Shown here piece by piece: positions 16,579-24,720 of a stretch of 64,000 bases of DNA (positions are counted from its first letter, which is position 1; the number at the start of each line of letters is the position of its first letter). The stretch is from Pontibacter indicus (GTDB lineage: Bacteria > Bacteroidota > Bacteroidia > Cytophagales > Hymenobacteraceae). A program made the position numbers and the translations under genes. The stretch is taken from NCBI RefSeq assembly GCF_900156345.1, contig NZ_FTPP01000005.1, forward strand, positions 62,001 to 126,000. Reading direction: 5' to 3'. A model generated the notes under the pieces. It made no database searches and had not been told where the DNA came from. It was given only the letters and a program-made list of their open reading frames with translations.

Positions 16579-16775
16579 CTTCTTTTTTTACGAAACACGG
16601 TGAAAATGTGTGGATTTAGGATTTTTGATTAAGTGATTGTGTGAATTGTTGATTGTTGTTCATGCACGGTTCGGACTGGTTACGACCTTTCCCTGCTACT
16701 GCTATACCTGTTGGGGGATGTCTAAGACCTCAAAGCATGTACAGCTCCTGCTGATGTCTTAACCAAAATATCCGG

Positions 16776-16825
16776 CTATACCTATACCTATACCTATACC
16801 TATACCTATACCTATACCTATACCT
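16776..16825. repeat. (CTATAC)8 tandem hexamer array
   Basis: Eight perfect copies of CTATAC followed by CT make an uninterrupted microsatellite. Each junction recreates TATACCTA, the same word that is scattered singly through the window. The array lies 215 bp upstream of hemH. The unit count is likely to vary by slippage. Confidence 0.97.
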
Positions 16826-17004
16826 GCTTATCCACCGCCAATCTGTTAGACGCTTGTGGGTTTGAAGACACCGCGAGGTCAGCGAACTCCTGAATACTTT
16901 GCGCAGTGCATTTTCAAACATTTCCGACCCTTTTTGGCTTTATACCCTGCCCTTCTCTATCAGGGCATAGAAACTATCGATCACAACTAACTCGTTATAC
17001 TTCG

Positions 17005-17012
17005 TATCTTTG
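17005..17012 (+). promoter_or_regulatory. -7 promoter element of hemH
   Basis: TATCTTTG is an exact TAnnTTTG match 28 bp upstream of the hemH ATG. Confidence 0.55.
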
Positions 17013-17040
17013 TAGAGCAACAGCACTTTTATCAGTTTAG

Positions 17041-18069
17041 ATGAAGAAGAAATCAACCGGAAAGATCGGGGTCCTGCTGGTGAACCTTGGTACGCCGGAT
17101 ACGCCTAATACTCCTGATGTAAGAAAATACCTTCGCGAGTTCCTCCTGGACCCGCGTGTGATGGACATAAACCCTGTGGGCCGCTATGCCCTGGTCAACG
17201 GCATTATCGCTCCGTTCCGGGCTCCTAAGTCAGCCAAGGTATACCAGCAACTCTGGACCGACCGCGGCTCCCCGCTCATGTTTCACGGACTCGACCTACA
17301 GGCCAAGCTTCAGACCGCTCTGGGCGAAGACTACCATGTGGCTTTCGGAATGCGTTACCAGAGCCCGAGTATTAAGAGTGCTCTGGAAGAGCTGCGCGAG
17401 AAGAGTGTGGACCGTATCGTGGTGGTGCCGCTGTTCCCGCAATATGCCGCCGCGACCACAGGTTCGGTGCAGGAAAAAATCATGGAAATCGTAAAGGACT
17501 GGTGGATCATCCCGAGCATCAACTTCATTTCCTCTTACTGCGATGATCCAGGCTTTATCAACGCCTTTGCCGAGCTGGGCAAAAAGTACATGGCCGAAGA
17601 CGAATACGATCACTTCGTATTCAGCTATCATGGGGTGCCGGAGCGCCAGGTGCTCAAGGGCAGCGACCACGGTTACTGCAAGCTGGGCTCCTGTTGCAAC
17701 AGCTACAACAAGCGCAACAAATACTGCTACCGCGCCTCCTGCTTTGTTACTTCCCGCTTGCTGGCTGAGCAACTTGGTCTGCGCGAAGACCAGTATACCG
17801 TCGCGTTCCAGTCGAGACTACTGAGCGATCCCTGGCTGCAACCTTACACCGACGACATCCTGAAGACCATGCCTGCTAAGGGCATCAAGAAAGTACTTGC
17901 CTTCAGCCCTGCCTTCGTAGCCGACTGCCTGGAGACCACTATTGAGGTGGGTGAAGAGTTCAAGGAGATGTTCGAGCACGCTGGTGGCGAGAAATGGGTG
18001 CTTGTCGAAAGTCTCAACTCCAGCGACACCTGGGTAGAAGCCCTCAAAAACATGGTACTGGAGAATTAG
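17041..18069 (+). CDS. hemH: ferrochelatase
   Basis: Inserts Fe(II) into protoporphyrin IX (or coproporphyrin III) as a late step of heme synthesis. The 342-residue protein opens with GVLLVNLGTPDTP. It contains VVVPLFPQYAAATTGS, the catalytic-His motif FSYHGVPERQ (H197) and the C-terminal FSPAFVADCLETTIEVGEE with the conserved Glu residues. A Cys-rich loop (YCKLGSCCNSYNKRNKYCYRASC, about 211-233) could hold an iron-sulfur cluster as in some bacterial ferrochelatases, but this is unproven. It is monocistronic, with a promoter element just upstream and a 20-bp-stem terminator downstream. Confidence 0.96.
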   Translation: MKKKSTGKIGVLLVNLGTPDTPNTPDVRKYLREFLLDPRVMDINPVGRYALVNGIIAPFRAPKSAKVYQQLWTDRGSPLMFHGLDLQAKLQTALGEDYHVAFGMRYQSPSIKSALEELREKSVDRIVVVPLFPQYAAATTGSVQEKIMEIVKDWWIIPSINFISSYCDDPGFINAFAELGKKYMAEDEYDHFVFSYHGVPERQVLKGSDHGYCKLGSCCNSYNKRNKYCYRASCFVTSRLLAEQLGLREDQYTVAFQSRLLSDPWLQPYTDDILKTMPAKGIKKVLAFSPAFVADCLETTIEVGEEFKEMFEHAGGEKWVLVESLNSSDTWVEALKNMVLEN

Positions 18070-18072
18070 TGC

Positions 18073-18108
18073 GATTTGAAAATTTGAAGATGTGGAGATT
18101 TGAAGATG
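18073..18108 (+). repeat. word-like repeat, left copy of an inverted pair
   Basis: GATTTGAAAATTTGAAGATG at 18073-18092 is followed by GATGTGGAGATTTGAAGATG-type words. The first 20 nt recur as an exact reverse complement at 18280-18299. The repeat begins 3 bp after the hemH stop codon. The same wording recurs at 42476-42514 and 43645-43682. Confidence 0.85.
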
Positions 18109-18155
18109 TCTCTACAGGCATAACACCTCGTCAGGTATAGCACCTTGGAAAATAT

Positions 18156-18201
18156 AAAACGGAAGCGCCGCTGCAGAATTTTGCAGCGGCGCTTCCGTTT
18201 T
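18156..18201. terminator. bidirectional terminator hemH/LOG
   Basis: A perfect 20-bp stem (AAAACGGAAGCGCCGCTGCA and its complement) with a 6-nt loop lies centrally between the convergent stops at 18069 and 18314. It is the longest perfect hairpin in the window and is nested inside the inverted word-like repeats. Confidence 0.95.
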
Positions 18202-18279
18202 CAATGCATTATCATCGTAGACTCAGGTATAAATGGTTAGACTGCGGCTTAAGTCTCTTAGGTCCTGGATCGAGAAATT

Positions 18280-18312
18280 CATCTTCAAATTTTCAAATCT
18301 CCAAATTTGAAA
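18280..18312 (-). repeat. word-like repeat, right copy of an inverted pair
   Basis: On the minus strand it reads TTTGGAGATTTGAAAATTTG and on to AAGATG. Positions 18280-18299 are the exact reverse complement of 18073-18092. It begins just after the stop codon of the LOG gene, mirroring the copy after hemH. Confidence 0.85.
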
Positions 18313-18313
18313 C

Positions 18314-18895
18314 CTAAATTCGCTTGAAGTCGACCCAATAATCGGAAGCGGTATCTGAATATTCTCTGATTTTCTGAAGCAGCACTCCCGGATCACTTTC
18401 CACAATCAGGTTTTCACGATGGTCAAGCTTTACGAAGCCCTCGCTTACCGTGTGGTCGATCATCTCGAAAAACTTGTCCCAGTAGCCGTTGATGTTGTAG
18501 AAGGCCACTGGCTTTTTGATGATCCCCAGCTGGTTCCAGGTGATGATCTCGCAGATCTCGTCGAAGGTGCCAAAGCCGCCCGGCATGGCCACAAAGGCAT
18601 CGGATCGGGCTGCCATAATGGCCTTGCGCTCGTGCATGGTCTCCACTACGATCAGTTCCTGCAAGCCTCTATGTGCCACCTCCCTGTCTACCAGGCTCTG
18701 TGGGATAACGCCTATACCTACACCTCCTTCAGCCAACACGGCATCCGCAATCACCCCCATCAAGCCCACATTGCCTCCACCATACACCAGCTTTATACCT
18801 TGTGTGGCCATCAACTCACCTAGCCGCGCCGCGGCATCGCTATACGCCGGGTTTATACCTGTATTGGCTCCACAAAAAACGCCTATACTTCTCAT
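18314..18895 (-). CDS. LOG-family protein (TIGR00730), nucleotide 5'-monophosphate phosphoribohydrolase-like
   Basis: A 193-residue Rossmann-fold protein of the LOG/YvdD group. These proteins hydrolyse cytokinin riboside 5'-monophosphate or purine nucleotides to base plus ribose 5-phosphate. It carries the two signature loops: VYGGGNVGLMG at 38-47 and the active-site PGGFGTFDEICE at 105-116, with ETMHERK before it. The length is normal. It is convergent with hemH and separated from it by a strong hairpin. The true substrate in this organism is not known. Confidence 0.92.
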   Translation of the reverse strand: MRSIGVFCGANTGINPAYSDAAARLGELMATQGIKLVYGGGNVGLMGVIADAVLAEGGVGIGVIPQSLVDREVAHRGLQELIVVETMHERKAIMAARSDAFVAMPGGFGTFDEICEIITWNQLGIIKKPVAFYNINGYWDKFFEMIDHTVSEGFVKLDHRENLIVESDPGVLLQKIREYSDTASDYWVDFKRI

Positions 18896-18992
18896 ATATT
18901 AAATTTATTCTGTTTTGGTCTTTCCCTGATCAAGAAAGGCTCCAACATTCCTGCTGAAGCCTTTCCGTATTGACAGTAAACTGCGCCTATAC

Positions 18993-20135
18993 CTAGGCCA
19001 GCTCTTTCTTATACATTTTGGCAACTGTCTCAGCCACGTAGTCAATTTCTTCTACGGTGTTATACTTGCTGAAAGAGAAGCGCACCGAGCCACGGCTTGG
19101 GTCAACGCCCAACGCGCGCAGCACATGCGATCCCGCATTGGCCCCGCTGCTGCAGGCGCTTCCGCCCGAAGCTGAGATTTTGGCGATATCCAGGCTAAAC
19201 AACAGCATCTCGTTGATGTCTGAGGCTGGCAGGCTCACGTTGAGTACCGTGTAAAGGCTCTTGTCTCCGAACTCCGACATACCGTTGAAACTCACATCCT
19301 CCATCTGCTCGCGCAGTTTGTAGATCATGCGGTCTTTCAAGCCCTGCATGTGCTTTTGGTGCTCAGCCATGTCGCGGTAAGCGATTTCCAGCGCTTTGGC
19401 CAGACCGATAATACCATACACGTTCTCGGTGCCGCCACGCATGTTACGCTCCTGCGAGCCTCCCTGAATCAGCGGCTGGATCTTCGTCTCGGCATCGCAG
19501 TACAGAAAGCCCACCCCTTTCGGTCCGTGGAACTTATGTGCTGAGCCTACCAGGAAATTGGCACCGATCTGCTGTACATCGTGCTTGTAGTGCCCCATGG
19601 TCTGCACCGTGTCAGAATGGAAGATCGCATCGTACTTTCTGCAGATCTCACCGATCTTCTCAATATCGTTGAGCGTGCCGATCTCATTATTGGCGTGCAT
19701 GATCGAAACGATGGTTCGGGGTTGGTTTGCCAGCAATTCCTCCAGGTGCTCTAGGTCCAGGTTGCCGCGCTCATCGTGACGCAGGTAGCTCAATTGCACA
19801 GCACCCTGCTTTTCCAGCATCTCCATGGTGTGCAGCACGGCATGGTGCTCCAGCTTGGTCGTAATGGCATGCTTTATACCCAGCGATCGGCAGGTACAGA
19901 CAATGGCCGCATTATCAGCCTCTGTGCCGCCGGAGGTAAAAAACACTTCGGCAGGCGACGTGTTCAGCAATGTAGCTACCGTGCGACGGGCTTTTTCGAT
20001 GGCGGACCTTACCTCGCGCCCATGGGAATGGATGGAAGAAGGGTTGCCGAAATGCTCCAGCATAAAGGGGGCCATCGCTTCAAAAACCTCTTTGTCCAGA
20101 GGAGTGGTAGCTGCATTATCTAAATAAACACGCAT
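18993..20135 (-). CDS. cysteine desulfurase (NifS/IscS class)
   Basis: A PLP enzyme that removes sulfur from cysteine for iron-sulfur clusters, thiolated tRNA or selenium delivery. The 380 residues begin RVYLDNAATTPLD. The PLP lysine is in VGSAHKFHGPKGVGF (K201), and H103-like pairing is seen in TTKLEHHAVLHTME. The catalytic Cys lies in SASGGSACSSGANAGSHV (C328), a flexible loop of the group I (NifS/IscS) type. It stands alone, apart from iron-sulfur assembly genes. The SelU/SelD genes at 45.7-47.8 kb would also need a selenium or sulfur donor, but a link is speculative. Confidence 0.95.
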   Translation of the reverse strand: MRVYLDNAATTPLDKEVFEAMAPFMLEHFGNPSSIHSHGREVRSAIEKARRTVATLLNTSPAEVFFTSGGTEADNAAIVCTCRSLGIKHAITTKLEHHAVLHTMEMLEKQGAVQLSYLRHDERGNLDLEHLEELLANQPRTIVSIMHANNEIGTLNDIEKIGEICRKYDAIFHSDTVQTMGHYKHDVQQIGANFLVGSAHKFHGPKGVGFLYCDAETKIQPLIQGGSQERNMRGGTENVYGIIGLAKALEIAYRDMAEHQKHMQGLKDRMIYKLREQMEDVSFNGMSEFGDKSLYTVLNVSLPASDINEMLLFSLDIAKISASGGSACSSGANAGSHVLRALGVDPSRGSVRFSFSKYNTVEEIDYVAETVAKMYKKELA

Positions 20136-20177
20136 GATTTGTAAGATTGAATTCTACTTATACGAACTACTAAAGTA

Positions 20178-20231
20178 CAAAAAAAAGTTGCGCCACCGGA
20201 CAAAAACATGGTTTCTCCCGTGACGCAACCT
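20178..20231 (-). terminator. terminator after glmM
   Basis: On the minus strand GGTTGCG.CAC.GG pairs with CC.GTG.CGCAACT around a loop of about 21 nt with two mismatches. It is followed by a run of nine T (complement of 20178-20186). It lies about 40 bp past the glmM stop. Confidence 0.7.
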
Positions 20232-20270
20232 CTGGTTACTTGCTAAAAAATATGCTACAGCAACAACACA

Positions 20271-21662
20271 TTATGCCTTGGCTGAGATAATCTCTTTGAT
20301 GTCAGCAATAATTTTATTGGCCAGGTGCTCGGCCGTAGCGTTGCTCTCTGACTCGGCATAAATGCGGATGATCGGCTCGGTGTTGGACTTGCGCAGGTGT
20401 ACCCACTCTTTGTCAAACTCGATCTTCACGCCGTCAATCGTATTAATCGGCTGCTTGGCATAACGCTCCTGCATTTGCTGCAGCACATCGTCCACGTCCA
20501 CATCCGGAGTCAGCTCAATCTTATTTTTAGAGATATGGTAATTCGGGTAGCTGGCACGCAGGCGCGTCATGCTCATACCTGACTTGGCCAGGTGCGTCAG
20601 GAACAGGGCTATACCTACCAGCGCATCGCGACCGTAATGCAGCTCAGGGTAAATAATACCGCCGTTGCCTTCACCACCGATAATGGCATTCTCTGCCTTC
20701 ATCATGTTCACCACGTTCACCTCGCCTACAGCAGCAGCAAAGTAGTTGCCACCAGCCTTCTCGGTCACGTCGCGCAGCGCTCTGGTTGATGACAGATTTG
20801 ACACCGTATTGCCTACCTGGTTTTTGAGCACATAATCAGCTACGGCTACCAAGGTATACTCTTCGCCAAACATACTGCCGTCTTCGTTGATCAGGGCCAA
20901 GCGGTCCACGTCCGGATCTACTACTATACCTAAGTCGAACTTGCCTTTCTCGATCACACGTGCAATCTCGCGCAGGTTTTCGGGCAGCGGCTCGGGGTTA
21001 TGCGGGAAGTTTCCGTCCGGCTCGCAGAACAGTTTTTCCACTTTGTGTACGCCAAGCGCCTCTAGCAGCATAGGGATGGCTATACCTCCGGAAGAGTTCA
21101 CACAGTCGATAGCCACGCTGAAATCTTTTTCTTTGATGGTGTTCACATCCACAAGTGGCAGGGCCAGAATAGCATCGATGTGTTTCTGCAAGGCTTCGTC
21201 GTCGCGCTGGTAGCTACCTAAGTCGTTTACCTGCGCAAACTCAAAGGCCTCCTTGTCCGCCAGCTCCAGCACCAGTTTGCCTTCAACGTCAGAAATAAAC
21301 TCTCCCTTCTGGTTAAGAAGCTTGAGTGCATTCCATTGTTTGGGGTTATGACTTGCCGTCAGGATGATACCGCCACCAGCCTTGTAGTCAGGCACCGCCA
21401 TCTCCACGGTAGGGGTAGTCGACAGGCCCAGATCGACCACATTTATACCTAGCCCCTGCAGGGTGGCACACACTAGTTTGTTCACCATGTCACCAGAGAG
21501 GCGGGCGTCGCGTCCCACGATAATGGTATTGTTGCCGGTCGTCTGCAATACCCAGGTACCGAAAGCGGCGGCAAACTTCACCACATCCACCGGCGTAAGC
21601 GCGTCACCGGCCTGCCCTCCAATCGTACCCCTGATTCCTGAAATTGATTTTATTAAAGCCAC
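20271..21662 (-). CDS. glmM: phosphoglucosamine mutase
   Basis: Interconverts glucosamine-6-P and glucosamine-1-P for UDP-GlcNAc synthesis. The 463-residue alpha-D-phosphohexomutase has the phospho-Ser loop LTASHNPKQWNALK (S104), the Mg-binding DPDVDRLAL, the sugar-binding GGEGNGGIIYPELHYGRDA and the C-terminal phosphate-binding RKSNTEPIIRIYAE. The start is a GTG at 21662, placed 23 bp after a TACTTTTG element. The Bacteroidota members are sometimes annotated as phosphomannomutase/phosphoglucomutase, so substrate preference is less certain than the fold. Related pathway genes in the window are murQ and the GlcNAc kinase. Confidence 0.9.
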   Translation of the reverse strand: MALIKSISGIRGTIGGQAGDALTPVDVVKFAAAFGTWVLQTTGNNTIIVGRDARLSGDMVNKLVCATLQGLGINVVDLGLSTTPTVEMAVPDYKAGGGIILTASHNPKQWNALKLLNQKGEFISDVEGKLVLELADKEAFEFAQVNDLGSYQRDDEALQKHIDAILALPLVDVNTIKEKDFSVAIDCVNSSGGIAIPMLLEALGVHKVEKLFCEPDGNFPHNPEPLPENLREIARVIEKGKFDLGIVVDPDVDRLALINEDGSMFGEEYTLVAVADYVLKNQVGNTVSNLSSTRALRDVTEKAGGNYFAAAVGEVNVVNMMKAENAIIGGEGNGGIIYPELHYGRDALVGIALFLTHLAKSGMSMTRLRASYPNYHISKNKIELTPDVDVDDVLQQMQERYAKQPINTIDGVKIEFDKEWVHLRKSNTEPIIRIYAESESNATAEHLANKIIADIKEIISAKA

Positions 21663-21685
21663 TGCTAGATTATTTATTTCAGCTG

Positions 21686-21693
21686 CAAAAGTA
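21686..21693 (-). promoter_or_regulatory. -7 promoter element of glmM
   Basis: The minus strand reads TACTTTTG (TAnnTTTG), 23 bp before the GTG start of glmM. Confidence 0.5.
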
Positions 21694-21818
21694 ATAATTT
21701 AGAATTAAGGTTTAGCAGTTTATGGAATTTAGCTGCTTGCTGCATCTTATATTTAAATGCATCCGAGCGTGGGTATGGCCACGGCATGGCAATAGAACAT
21801 CGCCCCGGATGATTTTAT

Positions 21819-21826
21819 TATCTTTG
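21819..21826 (+). promoter_or_regulatory. -7 promoter element directly abutting mazG
   Basis: TATCTTTG (TAnnTTTG) ends 5 bp before the mazG ATG at 21832. If used, transcription would begin at or next to the ATG, giving a leaderless mRNA. It also overlaps the alternative GTG start at 21826 and argues against that start. Confidence 0.5.
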
Positions 21827-21831
21827 TGTTC

Positions 21832-22644
21832 ATGAATGAAACGCAAAAATTTGAAGACAGCCCACGCGGGCGCCAGCTACAGGCCTTTAACCGCCTGCTG
21901 GATGTGATGGACGACCTACGCGAGAAATGCCCCTGGGACAGAAAGCAGACCATCGATAGCCTGCGGCACCTGACCATAGAAGAGACCTATGAGCTATCTG
22001 ATGCCATTATCCGACAGGATATGCAGGAGGTCAAGAAGGAAATCGGCGACATCATGCTCCACATGGTGTTTTATGCCAAGATCGCCTCCGAGCAGCAGGC
22101 TTTCGACATAGCCGATGTGCTTAACTCGCTCTGCGAAAAGCTCATTTTCAGACATCCGCACATCTATGGGGATGTTACCGCTAACACGGAGGAAGAGGTA
22201 AAGCAGAACTGGGAGCGTCTGAAACTGAAGGAAGGCAACAAGTCGGTGCTGGGTGGCGTACCAAGCTCACTCCCAGCGCTGGTGAAGGCCATGCGCATAC
22301 AGGAGAAGGCCCGAGGCGCGGGCTTCGACTGGGACGACAAGTCAGAGGTATGGAAGAAAGTACAGGAGGAGCTGACCGAGTTTGAGTCAGAGTTTAACAT
22401 CACGGAGGGGCAATCTATTGACCAGCAGAAAGCGACCGGCGAATTTGGAGACCTGCTCTTTTCGCTAATCAACTTTGCCCGTTTTATTGACATAAACCCG
22501 GAAGAAGCACTTGAAAAGACGAACCTGAAATTTATAGACCGCTTCCAGTATATGGAGGAAGAAGCAGCTAAAGACGGCAAAAGACTTCAGGACTTGTCCT
22601 TAAAAGAAATGGACATTTACTGGAATCAGGCAAAAAACAGATAG
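21832..22644 (+). CDS. mazG: nucleoside triphosphate pyrophosphohydrolase MazG
   Basis: Hydrolyses NTPs and dNTPs to monophosphate and PPi (house-cleaning). The 270-residue protein has two MazG domains. The first carries DLREKCPWDRKQTIDSLRHLTIEETYEL with the metal-binding EExxE pattern, continuing in EIGDIMLHMVFYA. The second carries GDLLFSLINFARFIDINPEEAL. The ATG at 21832 (MNETQKFEDSP) was preferred to a GTG two codons earlier because the GTG lies inside a promoter element. Divergent from glmM. No downstream partner gene follows, only a long non-coding gap. Confidence 0.94.
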   Translation: MNETQKFEDSPRGRQLQAFNRLLDVMDDLREKCPWDRKQTIDSLRHLTIEETYELSDAIIRQDMQEVKKEIGDIMLHMVFYAKIASEQQAFDIADVLNSLCEKLIFRHPHIYGDVTANTEEEVKQNWERLKLKEGNKSVLGGVPSSLPALVKAMRIQEKARGAGFDWDDKSEVWKKVQEELTEFESEFNITEGQSIDQQKATGEFGDLLFSLINFARFIDINPEEALEKTNLKFIDRFQYMEEEAAKDGKRLQDLSLKEMDIYWNQAKNR

Positions 22645-23203
22645 GCATGCATACAAATTTAGTAAACATGCACTATATTTAAGCCTTCAACTGTTCCCAT
22701 ACCTGATTCAAACAAACTTATTCGTGTTTAATTTTTTGTCACCAGCTAGTTTGAATACCTTCTTCTTATCATAATATTACCCGGCCTGAATTATTACTAT
22801 TACAGGAATCTCAAAATTACGTATGTTAATGCAACTTACCGGCAGAGTTCGCTGCCGAGAGGGAGAGCATGAAGTAACTAGTTAAAAGATACCGCAATAG
22901 CGTTGTTCTGGAGTTGATAAGACGTTCGGAGTTTAAACTTTGGATAAGACTTTAAAATAAAATACATTTGTAAAGCCGCAATATTTGCCTTTAGCAAAAG
23001 CAAATAAATACTTATTCTGGACAGACTTTGCGGTATTTTGACCTGTTTTTTCAAAATTAAAAGCCGTATATCGTTTGAAAATTGCGGAAAAAGCAGAAAT
23101 TGCAAAACCAATGAAGAACTAAATCCGAAACAATTACATTTTTATATTACACAATCGATTTTAATTACAACACAAACAGCTAAACTTTAAACTTTTAAAC
23201 AAA
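22645..23203. other. long AT-rich leader/intergenic region upstream of the Ton operon
   Basis: About 560 bp without a credible gene. A 77-codon minus frame at 22878-23111 has no family features. The clear element is a promoter at 22939-22970, which implies a 5' leader of about 230 nt for exbB. I saw no recognisable riboswitch. The AGGTATA motif is absent here. Confidence 0.6.
22939..22970 (+). promoter_or_regulatory. promoter of the exbB-exbD-tonB operon
   Basis: TTTG at 22939-22942, 20 bp spacing, then TACATTTG at 22963-22970. This is the best full match to the Bacteroidota TTTG/TAnnTTTG consensus in the window, about 233 bp before the exbB ATG. Confidence 0.65.
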
Positions 23204-24070
23204 ATGGAAAAAAAGACTGCAGTAGTGAGCAAAGATGCTAATGTAGAGAAAAAGCCTAGCCCAATTGGCGGCGTGTTTGCAAGTATTGTTATTCCACTTG
23301 CGCTGATAGCATGTGTGCTTATCTATATGTTCGTTTTTGGCAATCCTGCCAACTTCGAAGGTAACGACCCGAACAACCACCCACTTCCAGGCAACTACCT
23401 TGGCATCGTTTATAAAGGTGGATGGGTAGTACCTATGTTGTTAACACTTAACCTACTCGTATTCATTTTCGCTATCGAGCGTGCTCTTACAATCAGCAAA
23501 GCAAAAGGAAAAGGCGGCGTAGCTCAATTCGTGCGCACGATTTCTGCTAAACTGAAGCAAAACGACATCAACGGCGCTATCGCTGCCTGCGACGCTCAGA
23601 AAGGATCTGTTGCTAACGTAGTAAAGGCTGGTCTGTTGAAGTACAAGGAAATGCAGAACGAGCCGGAACTGTTGAAAGCAGAGAAAGTAGCCGCTATCCA
23701 GAAGGAAATCGAAGAGTCTACTTCGCTTGAGCTGCCAATGCTAGAGAAAAACCTGGTAGTTATCTCAACTATCGCCTCTATCTCTACACTGGTTGGTCTG
23801 ATCGGCACAGTACTTGGTATGATCAAGGCCTTCTCGGCTCTTGCAACTTCAGGTGCTCCTGACTCTGTAGCGCTTGCAAACGGTATCTCTGAGGCCCTTA
23901 TCAACACAGCCCTTGGTATTACTGGTTCTACGATCGCGATCATCGCTTACAACTACTTTACAAGCAAAATCGACGAGCTTACTTACGGCATCGACGAAGC
24001 AGGCTTTAGCATGGTGTCTACTTTCACGTCTCAGCACGAAACACCAGCTGCAAGACCACACACTGTATAA
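23204..24070 (+). CDS. exbB: ExbB/MotA/TolQ proton-channel protein
   Basis: A 288-residue inner-membrane subunit of the Ton motor. After a short N-terminus comes a first membrane segment (VFASIVIPLALIACVLIYMFVFG, about 24-46). The ExbB core has a segment at VVPMLLTLNLLVFIFAIERAL. The paired C-terminal segments are LVVISTIASISTLVGLIGTVLGMIKAF and ISEALINTALGITGSTIAIIAYNYF, which form the proton path. The extra N-terminal segment is usual in Bacteroidota. It heads the cluster exbB-exbD-exbD-tonB; the next gene starts 25 bp later. Codon use is of the highly expressed type and lacks the AGGTATA motif. Confidence 0.95.
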   Translation: MEKKTAVVSKDANVEKKPSPIGGVFASIVIPLALIACVLIYMFVFGNPANFEGNDPNNHPLPGNYLGIVYKGGWVVPMLLTLNLLVFIFAIERALTISKAKGKGGVAQFVRTISAKLKQNDINGAIAACDAQKGSVANVVKAGLLKYKEMQNEPELLKAEKVAAIQKEIEESTSLELPMLEKNLVVISTIASISTLVGLIGTVLGMIKAFSALATSGAPDSVALANGISEALINTALGITGSTIAIIAYNYFTSKIDELTYGIDEAGFSMVSTFTSQHETPAARPHTV

Positions 24071-24095
24071 GTTAAACCGTATTTAACCAGATAAG

Positions 24096-24698
24096 ATGCC
24101 TAAAGTAAAAGTAAAAAGAACGGCCCCTTCATTGGACATGACGCCAATGGTGGACTTATTCTTCTTGCTGGTTACTTTCTTTATGCTGACTGCAACAGCC
24201 CGTCCTGACGAGGCTGTTATAGTAGACACTCCTTCATCTGCTTCAGAAATCAAGATCCCGGACACTAACGTAATTACTATTACGGTTGATAAAAATGACC
24301 GTGTGTTCTTTGGGGTAGACGGGCAGCATACAAAGGAAGTATTGCTTGACAGAATTGCTAAGAACTACAATATTGGCTTTACCGAGGAGGAGCGAAAAAC
24401 ATTCTCTCTTCTCAGCAACTTCGGGGTGCCAATTAACCAACTAAAAGGTTACCTGGCAATGGAGTCAAATGATCGTAAGGAGGTAAACCAGCCGGGGATT
24501 CCGATTGATTCAACACGTAATGAACTTGGCGACTGGGTTCTGCAGACACGTCTTACTAACCCGCAAGTGGTAATTGCCATCAAGGGTGACCAGGACGTAA
24601 GCTACCCGACAGTAAAGCGAGTGATGGACATTCTACAAGAGAAGAAAGTAGACAGGTTCAACCTCATTACGGACATGGAGATGAAGCCTACGAACTAA
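24096..24698 (+). CDS. exbD: ExbD/TolR biopolymer transport protein (first copy)
   Basis: A 200-residue protein with one membrane segment near the N-terminus (SLDMTPMVDLFFLLVTFFMLTATARP). It includes the essential proton-carrying Asp of the DMTPMVD motif (about D18). The periplasmic domain (VITITVDKNDRVFFGVDGQ... PQVVIAIKGDQDVSYPTVKRVMDILQEKKVDRFNLITDME) is the ExbD/TolR fold. It is longer than E. coli ExbD (about 140 residues), with an insertion around residues 75-135. Two different ExbDs in a row are standard in Bacteroidota and may form a heteromeric dimer in the ExbB pore. Confidence 0.94.
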   Translation: MPKVKVKRTAPSLDMTPMVDLFFLLVTFFMLTATARPDEAVIVDTPSSASEIKIPDTNVITITVDKNDRVFFGVDGQHTKEVLLDRIAKNYNIGFTEEERKTFSLLSNFGVPINQLKGYLAMESNDRKEVNQPGIPIDSTRNELGDWVLQTRLTNPQVVIAIKGDQDVSYPTVKRVMDILQEKKVDRFNLITDMEMKPTN

Positions 24699-24720
24699 TA
24701 ATTAGAAAGGAGATAAGAAA

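Larger units (their letters stand above)
16552..17040. other. intergenic region era/hemH
   Basis: About 490 bp between divergent genes. It holds the era promoter, a stretch of word-like AT-rich repeat (about 16617-16655), the (CTATAC)8 array and the hemH promoter element. A frame of 63 codons crossing the array (16730-16921, minus) encodes an Arg-Tyr run and is an artefact of the repeat. Confidence 0.7.

Noticed and set aside
16776-16825. CRISPR-like array
   Set aside because: The repeat is a 6-bp microsatellite without spacers; no cas genes are present.
16730-16921. 63-codon minus-strand frame with an Arg-Tyr repeat
   Set aside because: It is the direct translation of the CTATAC hexamer array and has no start context or family features.
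22878-23111. 77-codon minus-strand frame in the leader of the Ton operon
   Set aside because: AT-rich, no motif or start context, and it overlaps the best promoter match for exbB.
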